Assembly: GCF_000242615.2 (NCBI RefSeq)
Contig: NZ_KI912268.1
Span: 2,448,439 to 2,512,438 of the forward strand
Direction of reading: 5' to 3'
DNA length: 64,000 nucleotides
Source: Holophaga foetida DSM 6591
GTDB lineage: Bacteria > Acidobacteriota > Holophagae > Holophagales > Holophagaceae
Below are positions 54,487 through 63,630 of this stretch, piece by piece (within the stretch, counting starts at the first letter, position 1; each line of letters opens with the position of its first letter). The position numbers and the translations under genes were made by a program. The notes below the pieces were generated by a model. It saw only the letters and a program-made list of their open reading frames with translations. It did not search any database and was not told the DNA's origin.

Positions 54487-55341
54487 ATGTTCAGAACCAC
54501 AATGCTACCGATCTTCCTCCCATTGGTGACCATCCTTGCCTCCTTAACCTGGGTCGGATGGCGGTTCTTCTACCCTTCCCACTCTGCTTCCAACCGGACG
54601 AAACCCCTCGCCGAAAATGTGGCCGCACCCTGGAGCCGTTTTACGTGGCCGCGCCCGAAATGGGCGATCCCAAGGATTTCCCTGCCCCATCTCGCCCTGC
54701 CGACGATTTTCAAGGGTCGGAGCATGTTTTGGCTTGCGGTCCCCATTCTGCTGGTGGGCCTCACAGTCGCCTTCACCCTGAGCCTTTCAGACCACCACCA
54801 GCTGAATGACCTCAGCAGGACTGGCATCGGCCCAGAGGACAAGGTGAGCATCATCATGGGGGAAGAGAAGCTCCTGGCACCAGCGCCTCTGCCCCCTTCT
54901 ACCTTCTCTGGCACAGAGATCCCCAATCTTGAAACCGCCAACCGCGAGTGGAGTCGGCTGGATCTGAATTTCGCCAAGACCCTCCTGCAACTCTTTGAAA
55001 GGATGCAGAGTCGGCAATACCCGCTAGCGCTCCTTGAAGGATATCGCAGCCCAGAGCGCCAGGACATGCTTGCATCCAAGGGTTTGCACGTTACCCACGC
55101 CAGGGCTTTCCAGAGCAAGCACCAGTATGGGCTTGCGGCGGATGTTGCCCCAATCCGCAACGGCAAACTCGTGATCTCCGAACGAGACCCCTGGGCCGCA
55201 GCGGCCTACAAGGTCCTCGGGGAGGAAGCAGCCGCCCTGGGCCTCGTTTGGGGCGGGAACTGGGCCATGAATGACCTGGGCCACGTGGAGTGGCGCACGA
55301 AACCCAAGGCCCCCCAGCAGGCGGCTCTCACACGACCCTGA
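54487..55341 (+). CDS. Membrane-anchored M15 peptidase, TagX-like
   Basis: 284 residues. Two N-terminal hydrophobic segments (about 5-27 and 78-100) anchor a C-terminal M15/VanY-like zinc peptidase: LEGYRSPERQ, then SKHQYGLAADV supplying His and Asp ligands, and GLGLVWGGNW-type loop followed by LGHVEW with the last His. In Acinetobacter the T6SS-encoded TagX is a peptidoglycan endopeptidase needed to pass the apparatus through the wall. The position between tssA and tssM supports that housekeeping role over that of an injected effector. Exact bond cleaved unknown. Confidence 0.82.
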   Translation: MFRTTMLPIFLPLVTILASLTWVGWRFFYPSHSASNRTKPLAENVAAPWSRFTWPRPKWAIPRISLPHLALPTIFKGRSMFWLAVPILLVGLTVAFTLSLSDHHQLNDLSRTGIGPEDKVSIIMGEEKLLAPAPLPPSTFSGTEIPNLETANREWSRLDLNFAKTLLQLFERMQSRQYPLALLEGYRSPERQDMLASKGLHVTHARAFQSKHQYGLAADVAPIRNGKLVISERDPWAAAAYKVLGEEAAALGLVWGGNWAMNDLGHVEWRTKPKAPQQAALTRP

Positions 55342-55391
55342 ACCACCCTCTGTCTTCCTGATTCTCCAAAAATTCTCACGTAGGAAACATC

Positions 55392-58300
55392 ATGTCCTGG
55401 TTACGCAATACAAAGATCCTCTCAGCCATCATCTTCCTGGTGCTCATAGGCCTCATCTGGTTCGCAGGGCCCTACATGGGCCTCAAGTCCAGCGAGGCCC
55501 GATTCACGGTGATCATTCTGATCCTGCTGATCTGGGTAGCCATCCTCATGGTGGGCAAGGTGATCCAGGAGCGATCCGCCAAGCTGCTGGAAAAGGTCCT
55601 CCGGCGCAAGGCTGACGATGCGGTGGTATCCGCCTCGCCCGAACAGCGGGCCGAGGCCGCCATGCTGAGGCAGCGTCTGCTTGCAGCCATACAGACCCTC
55701 AAGACCTCCAACCTCGGGAAGACCCGCGGGAATGCGGCCTTGTATGAGCTCCCCTGGTACATGATCGTGGGGCACCCTTCGGCGGGAAAGAGTTGCGCAC
55801 TTTCGCACTCGGGGCTGAAGTTCCCCCTCGCAGCGAAGGGAAGCGCCTCCGTCCAGGGGATCGGCGGCACTCGAAACTGCGACTGGTTCTTCTCCACGGA
55901 GGGTGTGCTGCTGGATACTGCAGGACGTTATTCCACCGAGGCAGAGGATCGCGCCGAATGGCTAGAGTTCCTGAAGCTCCTCAAGAAGCACCGCCCCAAG
56001 GCACCCCTCAACGGCATCCTGATCGCACTCAGCCTCCCGGAATTGCTCCAGCACCACAGCGAGGCGTTCATCCACTATGCCCGGCAGATCCGCCAGAGGA
56101 TCAACGAAGTGGACGACACCTTCGGCACCAAGGTCCCGGTCTATCTGGTCTTCACGAAGATCGATCTGCTTCGGGGCTTCGACCAGTTCTTCGAGGATCT
56201 GACAGAGGAGGAGCGCAAGCAGGTCTGGGGCGCCACCCTCACCCACGAACAGCCGGAGAACTTCAATGCGGTCAAGGCGGTGGGGCAGCACTTCGACGCC
56301 CTCTTCCACGGCCTCACTCAGCTGGGAACCGACAAGCTGGCCAGCAACAAGGCCAACCAGAAACGCCCAGCCCTTTTCGCGTTTCCCCTGGAATTCCACG
56401 GAATCAAGGACGCCATCTGCAAGTTCACGGAACACCTGGTGGCGCCGGACCCGTACCACACGAAGCCCTTGATTCGCGGCTTCTACCTGACCAGCGCACT
56501 CCAGGAGAACAGCCAGACCGTCACGACCACGAGCCGCATCTCCAACATGTTTGATCTGACCAAGTTCGGGTTCAAACCCAGCGAGCTGGCTGGCAGCAAG
56601 CCCTTCTTCCTGGAATCCCTCTTTCGCCAGGTGATCTTCAAGGACATGCACCTGGTGGGCCGAACCGTTAACCCGAAACAGAATCGCACCAAGCTCATGG
56701 GTCTCTCCGCCGGGGTGCTCATACTGGCGATCATGAGCGGGTGCTGGACCTGGTCATTCACGGGGAACCGGAAGCTGATCTCCGAGGCCCAGGAAGAACT
56801 TGTCATCTCAAAGAAGCTGTTTCGGAACGGGAACCTGGGCGACCAGCTGAAAGCCCTCCAGGTGCTGCAGTACCGACTGGAGCAGCTCCACCAGTTCCGC
56901 AAGCAGGGCCATCCCTGGAAGATCGGCTACGGGCTGTACCAGGGCGACGAGATAGAGAAGACCATGCGTGCGGAGTATTTTGCCGGGGCCCGTCAGGTCA
57001 TGCTCGAGCCCATCAGGGAGCAGCTGGAGGAAAAGCTCTCCCGATCCCTTAGCGGAGAGGCCCCGGCGGAGGGGACTCCCCCACCCGCGCGCGCGCAGCG
57101 CAGCCGGACCGGTAGCACCATCCTGACCCTGCCCTCCTCCAGCGAACCATCATCAAGAGGCAAACGGATCGAAGAAACTTACAACACGTTGAAAACCTAT
57201 ATCATGCTCCACACCCGGGAGCGCATCGATCCGAACCACCTCACGGACCAGATGCCCAGGCACTGGCGGAACTGGCTGGAGGCTCACCGGGGCGACTACC
57301 CCATGGCCGAAATCGCACGCATGGCCGAGCGCACAGTGGCATTCTACGTCTCCCAGAGCAAATGCCAGGATCTTCCCCTCATCGACAACCGGGACGATCT
57401 GATTACCCAGGTTCGAAACCACCTGCGGGGAGATGTCGCCCACTTTTCCCCCCTGGAGCGCCTCTACAGCGAGATGAAGGCCCAGGCCAACACCCGCTAC
57501 GCCCCGATTACGGTGGCCCGCATCCTGAACAACAAGGACATGGATCTGATCGGCTCCAGCGCCGCAGTCCCAGGTTCTTTCAGTCGGGAAGCCTGGGACG
57601 GATTCTTCCGTGAAGCCCTCACCCTGGGCAGCCAGGGGAAGTTCAAAGGCACGGACTGGGTTCTGGCCTCGCCCCTTCCCGACAACCTTGACGAACTGGG
57701 TTCCGTGGAGGCACGCCACCAGAAACTTCTGGCCATGTACCAGGAAGACTACATCAAGGAGTGGGAGAAGTTCCTCCAGGGCGTCGTGATCCACCCCATG
57801 GGTACCCTGGAGCGGGCATCCACTAGCCTAGCCCGTTTCGGCGACCCCCAGAGCTCCCCCATCAAGCTCATCCTGATGAGAGTGGCCACGGAGACGGCCT
57901 GGGATAATCCCTCGGAGTTGAACAAGGGCGGCAGCAAAGCCGGGGATTCAGTCATTGCGAGGACCGAGAGTCTGCTGGGGGTAGGCTCGAGCCCTGGCAG
58001 TCAAGAGTCCAAGCTGGGCCGGGTCGGAGGGCGTTTCGCCCCCATTGCGGAACTCTCCACGTCCCAGGCCGGAGGCCGCTCCGCAGTGGATGGCTATCTC
58101 GAGATCCTCAACAAGATTCGCGGCAAGCTGACCGGCATCACATCGTCCGGGGACATAGGATCAGGGTCGCGCGCCCTGATGCAGGCCACCCTCAGCGGCT
58201 CCGGATCCGAGCTCGCGGAAGGTCTCAACTATGTGGACTCCTCCATGCTGACAAGGTTGGATGAGACTTCAAAGGACGTTGTCCGGCCTCTACTTCTTCG

Positions 58301-59090
58301 GCCATTGATGGAGAGTTTTGCCGTTCTGACCGGGCCAGCGCAGCAGGAAATCAACACCCTGTGGCAGCAGCGGGTCTATGGCCCCTGGAGCAGCCTCGCT
58401 ACGAAGTACCCCTTCGCCGACTCCAGCAACGACGCCACCATGGCCGAAATAGCTAAGTTCCTGAACCAGAACGATGGGACTCTACCCAAATTCGTAGAAA
58501 ATGAACTGGGAAACCTCGTGGCACGCAGGGGAGATACCTTCGTCGCCCGGACCTGGGGCGGCCAGGGCATCGGCCTCAGCCCGACCTTCCTCAACGCGAT
58601 CTCCCGCTTGACCAACGCGGCCAGCGTCCTTCACGAGAACGAAGCCTCCAGGCTGGAGTTTCAGCCCTTCCCAACACCCGGACTGACGGATATCCTCCTG
58701 GAAATCGATGGCCAAAAGATCCTTTACCGCATGGGCCCCCAGATCTGGGCACCGATCGCCTGGCCCAGCCTGTCCACCAGCCAAGGCGCCCGGCTTCAGG
58801 TGACAGCCTTTGGAGGCGCCACAGTCCAGATCCACAGCTTCAGCGGTCGCCTCGGGCTCCTTCGCTTGCTGGATAATGCGCGCGTAGACCAGGCCGGTGG
58901 AGCATGCTCCACCCTCGAGTGGAGCATGAAGATACCCGCTGGCTCTGCGACGCGAGCCTCCACTGCCGCAGCTAAGGGTTCTGCCTCCCCCAATCGCATC
59001 CGGTTCAACCTCCGGATAGTTAGTGGCGCTAACCCCTTGGCCTTGAAAGCCCTTCGTAACCATTCCCTGCCCCACCGGATCTGCAACTGA
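55392..59090 (+). CDS. tssM: T6SS inner-membrane protein TssM (IcmF family)
   Basis: 1232 residues. Two TM helices near the start (about 8-26 and 39-56), a cytoplasmic GTPase-like domain with P-loop GHPSAGKS (127-134) and VFTKIDLL, a third TM (about 436-457), then a large periplasmic domain that meets TssJ. FDLTKFGFKPSELAG and PFFLESLFRQVIFKDMHL are IcmF hallmarks. Length is standard. It follows the M15 peptidase by 50 bases and precedes tagF by 11. Confidence 0.95.
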   Translation: MSWLRNTKILSAIIFLVLIGLIWFAGPYMGLKSSEARFTVIILILLIWVAILMVGKVIQERSAKLLEKVLRRKADDAVVSASPEQRAEAAMLRQRLLAAIQTLKTSNLGKTRGNAALYELPWYMIVGHPSAGKSCALSHSGLKFPLAAKGSASVQGIGGTRNCDWFFSTEGVLLDTAGRYSTEAEDRAEWLEFLKLLKKHRPKAPLNGILIALSLPELLQHHSEAFIHYARQIRQRINEVDDTFGTKVPVYLVFTKIDLLRGFDQFFEDLTEEERKQVWGATLTHEQPENFNAVKAVGQHFDALFHGLTQLGTDKLASNKANQKRPALFAFPLEFHGIKDAICKFTEHLVAPDPYHTKPLIRGFYLTSALQENSQTVTTTSRISNMFDLTKFGFKPSELAGSKPFFLESLFRQVIFKDMHLVGRTVNPKQNRTKLMGLSAGVLILAIMSGCWTWSFTGNRKLISEAQEELVISKKLFRNGNLGDQLKALQVLQYRLEQLHQFRKQGHPWKIGYGLYQGDEIEKTMRAEYFAGARQVMLEPIREQLEEKLSRSLSGEAPAEGTPPPARAQRSRTGSTILTLPSSSEPSSRGKRIEETYNTLKTYIMLHTRERIDPNHLTDQMPRHWRNWLEAHRGDYPMAEIARMAERTVAFYVSQSKCQDLPLIDNRDDLITQVRNHLRGDVAHFSPLERLYSEMKAQANTRYAPITVARILNNKDMDLIGSSAAVPGSFSREAWDGFFREALTLGSQGKFKGTDWVLASPLPDNLDELGSVEARHQKLLAMYQEDYIKEWEKFLQGVVIHPMGTLERASTSLARFGDPQSSPIKLILMRVATETAWDNPSELNKGGSKAGDSVIARTESLLGVGSSPGSQESKLGRVGGRFAPIAELSTSQAGGRSAVDGYLEILNKIRGKLTGITSSGDIGSGSRALMQATLSGSGSELAEGLNYVDSSMLTRLDETSKDVVRPLLLRPLMESFAVLTGPAQQEINTLWQQRVYGPWSSLATKYPFADSSNDATMAEIAKFLNQNDGTLPKFVENELGNLVARRGDTFVARTWGGQGIGLSPTFLNAISRLTNAASVLHENEASRLEFQPFPTPGLTDILLEIDGQKILYRMGPQIWAPIAWPSLSTSQGARLQVTAFGGATVQIHSFSGRLGLLRLLDNARVDQAGGACSTLEWSMKIPAGSATRASTAAAKGSASPNRIRFNLRIVSGANPLALKALRNHSLPHRICN

Positions 59091-59101
59091 GGAGCAAAGA
59101 C

Positions 59102-60130
59102 ATGTCCCCGATACTGTTGGGAAGCCCAGCAACCAAGCTCCCCCCGTTGATCTTCGGGAAGCTGCCGAATCGCCCGGACTTCGTTCGCATCAATGCCACC
59201 CATCCCGTGGTCACAGAGTTCGACGAACTGGTCCAGTTCGCCCTCCAGCACTTCCGAGTTCAGGAGGGATGGGAGAGCCGCTACGACCAAGCTTCGCCAC
59301 TCGACTTCTGCTACACCACCAGGGATCAGAAGTGGGTCTTCTTAGGCACCATGCAACGTAGCCAGGACCAGTCCGGTCGAAGGTACCCCCTGGTGGCCGG
59401 GATCGCCATGCCAGCCCAAACCGTAGGCAATGACCAGCATCTGGTGCCCATCGCCTACGAGGTTTTTTTCCAAGGAATGCGGGAACAGCTCTCGAGCGCC
59501 ATCGAGAATTCCGTGGAAGCGCTGGCTTGTCGGCAATTCCTGGAATCCCAAACCGACCTGTGGTCCAGCGAAGCCAGCGACCTGCCCCTTGCGGAACAGA
59601 TCGTCAAACAGTTCACGGACACCCATCACCCCAGCATTCTCGAGCCTCCGCCAAATCAGGAAGGCGCTTCCTTCCCCATCGCCCAGGCCCTGCTCAACAT
59701 CGCCTTCTACCGGGACTTCCTGCGCCGATTCCCCTCGACCATTCTGGTCATCGATCTGCCCCTTCGGGGAGGCCCCGGGGAAGATGCCCTCTATGCCAGC
59801 ACCTGGCTCAATATCCTGTCCGCCCTGGCGGGTCCGGAGGGTTCCCGGAACATCAGCTTCTTCCTGAGCAAAGGGCCACATCGAACCCACCTCATCGCCT
59901 CTTTCGGGCGGATGCCGGGGAAAGCCTTTCTCTTGGCACTTGGTGGGGAGCCCCCCGAGGAACTCCGCCTCAATCTGACCACTGAGCAACCCATGTGGCA
60001 ATCACATAAGATTTATGCAGAAACGACCTATGCGATGAATCGAATTCTCTCGGATCCATACCTTCCGATCTCGTCTCTGCTTGCATTTCTTAAGGATGCA
60101 TCTCGAAAGATCGCCGATGCAAATCAATGA
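59102..60130 (+). CDS. tagF: T6SS-associated protein TagF
   Basis: 342 residues. The N-terminus PPLIFGKLPNRPDFVRIN matches the TagF/ImpM core, with FLGTMQRSQDQSGRRYPLVAG and YPLVAGIAMPA following. TagF represses T6SS assembly post-translationally in Pseudomonas, partly by binding Fha. No fha, ppkA or pppA gene is in this island, so its partner here is unknown. It is 11 bases after tssM; 48 bases separate it from tssB, which has its own strong GAGGGG site. Confidence 0.88.
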   Translation: MSPILLGSPATKLPPLIFGKLPNRPDFVRINATHPVVTEFDELVQFALQHFRVQEGWESRYDQASPLDFCYTTRDQKWVFLGTMQRSQDQSGRRYPLVAGIAMPAQTVGNDQHLVPIAYEVFFQGMREQLSSAIENSVEALACRQFLESQTDLWSSEASDLPLAEQIVKQFTDTHHPSILEPPPNQEGASFPIAQALLNIAFYRDFLRRFPSTILVIDLPLRGGPGEDALYASTWLNILSALAGPEGSRNISFFLSKGPHRTHLIASFGRMPGKAFLLALGGEPPEELRLNLTTEQPMWQSHKIYAETTYAMNRILSDPYLPISSLLAFLKDASRKIADANQ

Positions 60131-60178
60131 ACTGTACCTATTTTCTTTTTATTCAAACCGTGTACTAATGGAGGGGTT

Positions 60179-60685
60179 ATGAGTCGAGAAAGCACACAGA
60201 AACGAATCGCTCGCGACCGAGCACCGCGCGTCCAGATCAACTACGACGTTGAGGTCGGAGGCGCCATCGAAACGAAGGAGCTTCCCTTCGTCCTCGGAGT
60301 CATGGGCGACTACAGCGGCCACTCCAAGGAGCCCCTTCCCAAGCTCAAGGATCGCAAGTTCGTGCAGATCGACGGCGAAAGGTTCGATGACGTCATGAAG
60401 GGGATAGCGCCTCGACTCGTCCTCCGCGTGGACAACAAGCTCAAGAACGACGACAGCCAAGTCGGCGTCGAACTGAACTTCAACAAGATGGAAGACTTCG
60501 AGCCGCTCCAGGTGGTCCAGCAGGTCGACCCCCTCCGCCAGCTGTTAGAGGCCCGGACCCGCCTTTCCGATCTCCGGGGAAAGCTGGCCGGCAACGACAA
60601 GCTCGAGGAGCTTCTCGAACAGATCGTCCACGACACCGAAAAGCTTCAGTCCATTTCCCGGCCTCAGCCTGAGACGGAGGGTTAG
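60179..60685 (+). CDS. tssB: T6SS contractile sheath small subunit TssB (VipA)
   Basis: 168 residues. RAPRVQINYDVEVGGAIETKELPFVLGVMGDYSG is the TssB N-terminal signature (quoted in part), and the C-terminal helix contains LLEARTRLSDLRGKLAG and LEELLEQIV. It pairs with TssC to form the contractile sheath. It is two bases before tssC. Confidence 0.96.
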   Translation: MSRESTQKRIARDRAPRVQINYDVEVGGAIETKELPFVLGVMGDYSGHSKEPLPKLKDRKFVQIDGERFDDVMKGIAPRLVLRVDNKLKNDDSQVGVELNFNKMEDFEPLQVVQQVDPLRQLLEARTRLSDLRGKLAGNDKLEELLEQIVHDTEKLQSISRPQPETEG

Positions 60686-60687
60686 AC

Positions 60688-62190
60688 ATGACTTCTGACA
60701 ACCCTCAAGCCACCACCCTGCCCTTGGGCCAGGGCGATGCCGCGCTGGCGGAAGCCCCAAGCCTTCTGGACAGCATCATCGAAAACAGCCGCGCCGCCTC
60801 CAGCGAGGCCGAGCGGGTGCGTACCCGAGACCTGATCGGCGAGCTCGCCGAACAGGTGCTTTCCGGCACCGTCCAGGTCAAGCGGGATCTCGCCACCAGC
60901 CTGGATGCCCGGATCGCCGAGATCGACCACCTGATTTCGGAACAGCTCAACGCCATCATGCATCACCCGGAGTTCCAGCGGCTGGAAGGCTCCTGGCGCG
61001 GGTTGCGCTACATGATCTCCCAGACCGATACGAGCCCCTCGCTCAAGATCAAGGTCTTCAACTCCAAGAAGACGGAACTGGTCAAGGATCTCCGCACCTC
61101 CTCGGATTACGACCAGAGCGCCCTTTTCAAGAAAATCTACGAAGAGGAATACGGCACCTTCGGCGGCGCGCCCTATGCGGCCCTCATTGGAGACTACGAA
61201 TTCTCGCGGCACCCTGAAGACCTCTTCCTACTGGAGGAACTCTCCCATGTGGCCGCCGCAGCCCACGCCCCACTTGTATCTGCGGCCCACCCCGGCCTTT
61301 TCGGCCTCGAAAATTTCGCCGAGATCGGGAAACCGCGCAATCTCGCCAAGATATTCGACACCACCGAGTATGCCAAATGGAAGTCCTTCCGCGAATCGGA
61401 AGACTCCCGCTACGTGGGTCTCGTGCTGCCTCACGTGCTGGGTCGCCTTCCCTACGGCCCGGACACCCACCCGGCGGAAGGATTCAACTTCGTCGAGGAT
61501 GTGGATGGCAGCGACAGCTCCAAGTACCTGTGGGTGAACGCCGCCTATTCCTACGCCGGCCGTCTCACCCGAGCCTTTGCCGAGTATGGATGGCTGGCTG
61601 CGATCCGGGGCGTAGAGGGCGGCGGCCTCGTAGAGGGCCTGCCGACCCACACCTTCAATACCGACGATGGCGAGATCGCCCTCAAGTGCCCCACCGAAGT
61701 CGCCATCACGGATCGCAATGAAAAGTCCCTCTCGGACCTGGGCTTCATCTCCCTGGTGCACTGCAAGAACACGGACTATGCCGCCTTCTTCAGCGGGCAG
61801 TCCGCCCAGAAGCCCAAGACTTACAGCACGGACGCGGCCAACGCCAACGCCCGCCTTTCCACTCAGTTGCCCTACATCTTCGCCGTATCCCGCATCGCCC
61901 ACTACATGAAGGCCATCATGCGGGACAAGGTGGGCAGCTTCGCTTCCCGGAGCAACGTGGAGGACTTCCTCAACGGGTGGCTGGCGCAGTACGTGCTCCT
62001 GGACGATTCCGCGTCCCAGGAAGCCAAGTCGAAGTACCCCCTGCGGGAAGCCAAGGTCGAAGTGGTCGAGGTGCCGGGCAAGCCCGGTGTCTATCGCGCT
62101 GCGGCCTTCCTGCGGCCCCATTTCCAGCTCGACGAACTGACTGTTTCTCTGCGACTTGTGGCTGAGCTCCCTGCTCCGGCCTCCCGATAG
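60688..62190 (+). CDS. tssC: T6SS contractile sheath large subunit TssC (VipB)
   Basis: 500 residues, full length. Diagnostic blocks: HHPEFQRLEGSWRGLRYMI, EEEYGTFGGAPYAALIGDYEF, RLPYGPDTHPAEGFNF, and near the end NVEDFLNGWLAQYVLLDD with PGVYRAAAFLRPHFQLDEL. It forms the outer layer of the sheath and carries the fold that links protomers. Followed by hcp after 37 bases, with AGGAG before the hcp start. Confidence 0.97.
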   Translation: MTSDNPQATTLPLGQGDAALAEAPSLLDSIIENSRAASSEAERVRTRDLIGELAEQVLSGTVQVKRDLATSLDARIAEIDHLISEQLNAIMHHPEFQRLEGSWRGLRYMISQTDTSPSLKIKVFNSKKTELVKDLRTSSDYDQSALFKKIYEEEYGTFGGAPYAALIGDYEFSRHPEDLFLLEELSHVAAAAHAPLVSAAHPGLFGLENFAEIGKPRNLAKIFDTTEYAKWKSFRESEDSRYVGLVLPHVLGRLPYGPDTHPAEGFNFVEDVDGSDSSKYLWVNAAYSYAGRLTRAFAEYGWLAAIRGVEGGGLVEGLPTHTFNTDDGEIALKCPTEVAITDRNEKSLSDLGFISLVHCKNTDYAAFFSGQSAQKPKTYSTDAANANARLSTQLPYIFAVSRIAHYMKAIMRDKVGSFASRSNVEDFLNGWLAQYVLLDDSASQEAKSKYPLREAKVEVVEVPGKPGVYRAAAFLRPHFQLDELTVSLRLVAELPAPASR

Positions 62191-62227
62191 CGCAGTTACC
62201 CCCAACCTCCATTTCTAGGAGAAAATC

Positions 62228-62716
62228 ATGGCTTTTGACGCCTTCATCAAGATCGACGGAATCCCCGGCGAGTGCACCGACGACAAGCACAAAGACTGGA
62301 TCGAGATCGGGTCCTTTAACTGGGATCTTTCACAGCCTGCATCAGCAAGCGCCAGCACTGCGGGTGGTTCCTCTGCCGAGCGGGTGAACATCTCCCCTCT
62401 GAACTTTGCCCATCCCTTCGACAAGGCGAGCCCCAAGCTCTATGAGGCCTGCTGCAAGGGCACCCACATCAAGGAAGCCACGCTGCATTTGAATCGCGCA
62501 GGGGGGAACAAGATGCTCTACGGCGAAATCACCCTCAAGGACGTGCTTGTTTCCGCTGTGGCCGTCGCTGGCAGCGGGGAATTCCCTTCTGAGGTAGTCA
62601 CCCTTAGTGCTGGCAGCTACACCTGGAAATACAACCAGCAGGACAAGGCCACTGGCCAGAGCGCGGGCAGTGTGAGTGCTGGCTGGGATCTCAAAACAAA
62701 TAAAGCCACGGCATAG
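62228..62716 (+). CDS. hcp: T6SS inner tube protein Hcp (TssD)
   Basis: 162 residues. Hcp features: FDAFIKIDGIPGECTDDKHKDWIEI at the N-terminus (start of that block), NISPLNFAHPFDKASPKLYEACCKG, and the final YTWKYNQQDKATGQ strand. Hexameric rings stack to make the needle tube and also hold small effectors in the lumen. The gene is the last core gene of the operon and directly precedes a candidate small effector gene. Ends in a run of six T at 62726-62731 that may partly terminate transcription. Confidence 0.97.
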   Translation: MAFDAFIKIDGIPGECTDDKHKDWIEIGSFNWDLSQPASASASTAGGSSAERVNISPLNFAHPFDKASPKLYEACCKGTHIKEATLHLNRAGGNKMLYGEITLKDVLVSAVAVAGSGEFPSEVVTLSAGSYTWKYNQQDKATGQSAGSVSAGWDLKTNKATA

Positions 62717-62733
62717 ATCTAAACCTTTTTTAC

Positions 62734-62831
62734 AGCAAGCGCCTTGAGACAACTGTAGATTGCGCGACGACAATTACCCCTGCGACGCACATTCCTAATT
62801 GACGCCGCCCATGTAGATCAAGGCGCTTGCT
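62734..62831. repeat. Widely spaced 14-bp inverted repeat after hcp
   Basis: AGCAAGCGCCTTGA (62734-62747) and TCAAGGCGCTTGCT (62818-62831) are perfect complements 70 bases apart. In mRNA they could close a large stem-loop between hcp and the following small genes. They could instead mark the edges of an inserted segment. Confidence 0.75.
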
Positions 62832-62888
62832 TGTTTCTGCCAAATTAACCATAGTTTAAACAGTAGTTATAAACATATGGGGCCCACT

Positions 62889-63299
62889 ATGGTTAGAGTC
62901 AGGAAGACCTTCTACGGCTACTTTAAGGAAAATATGGATGCCATGGGTGCACCGTGCCCTGAAACCCTGTTCTCAACTGCTACAACTGCTACAGCCACAA
63001 TCAAAACCATTCTTTCCGAAATAGAGAAGCATGGACCATCTGTCACTCTTGCTGAGTTAGCAGTAGCTGGGACTGGTTTAGAGATATTGGGATTCGCTGC
63101 CGCTGGAACCGCTGCCGCCTACGTGGGGATTTGCATTGGCAGTCTTGCTGTTGCCACCGGGAAATCGATATCAGGCGGGTACTCCCTTGGGGATCTTTTT
63201 GCGACGGCTCACCTGCATGATATTAATTCAAACCATCTTGCATATATTTTGCAACAGCACAGCTTCCAACGCAAGTATTCTACAATCTGCACGGTGTAG
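62889..63299 (+). CDS. Candidate small membrane-active T6SS effector (hypothetical)
   Basis: 136 residues from ATG 62889, which has GGGG six bases upstream; ATG 62877 has no ribosome site. N-terminus MVRVRKTFYGYFKENMD, then a Thr/Ala-rich helix, then a Gly/Ala-rich hydrophobic stretch (about 55-90, with AAAGTAAAYVGI and IGSLAVATG) that looks like paired membrane-inserting helices with glycine spacing, and a His-rich polar tail. No signal peptide, no known enzyme motif. Base composition is clearly lower in GC than hcp. Position right after hcp, three bases before a tiny membrane protein gene, suggests an Hcp-carried pore-type toxin. This is inference. Confidence 0.6.
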   Translation: MVRVRKTFYGYFKENMDAMGAPCPETLFSTATTATATIKTILSEIEKHGPSVTLAELAVAGTGLEILGFAAAGTAAAYVGICIGSLAVATGKSISGGYSLGDLFATAHLHDINSNHLAYILQQHSFQRKYSTICTV

Positions 63300-63302
63300 C
63301 CC

Positions 63303-63497
63303 ATGACCAAGGACGATGGAAGACTGCTGCTTGTGGCCGTGCCTATATTCCTTATAGCATGGGCCTTTTGGCACTACCTTGGCCAAAGAGCGTTCGATGT
63401 GCTTGGCATTATTGTCCTGGCAGCCCTGCTTGGAGAAAATTGGCACCTCCGGAAAAAGCTCAGGATCATGATTCAAAATAAAATCGTCAGCAAATAG
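63303..63497 (+). CDS. Candidate immunity protein, two-TM membrane protein
   Basis: 64 residues. Two hydrophobic helices (about 8-25 and 31-44) separated by HYLGQRAF, and a basic tail (HLRKKLRIMIQNK). It starts three bases after the stop of the candidate effector, so expression is coupled. Small two-helix membrane proteins are a known immunity type for pore-forming T6SS effectors. Low GC like its neighbour. No family assigned. Function inferred from pairing only. Confidence 0.6.
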   Translation: MTKDDGRLLLVAVPIFLIAWAFWHYLGQRAFDVLGIIVLAALLGENWHLRKKLRIMIQNKIVSK

Positions 63498-63630
63498 ATA
63501 TATAATTACTTATGGCAATTTTTAATTATTATTAACAAGGGCAAGACCGAGACTACTCTGCGGGCGAGGGACCAAGGTTCCTACTCGAGTCGTCCAAGCG
63601 GGGCGGACTGGCAATACCTGGGAGTCTGCT

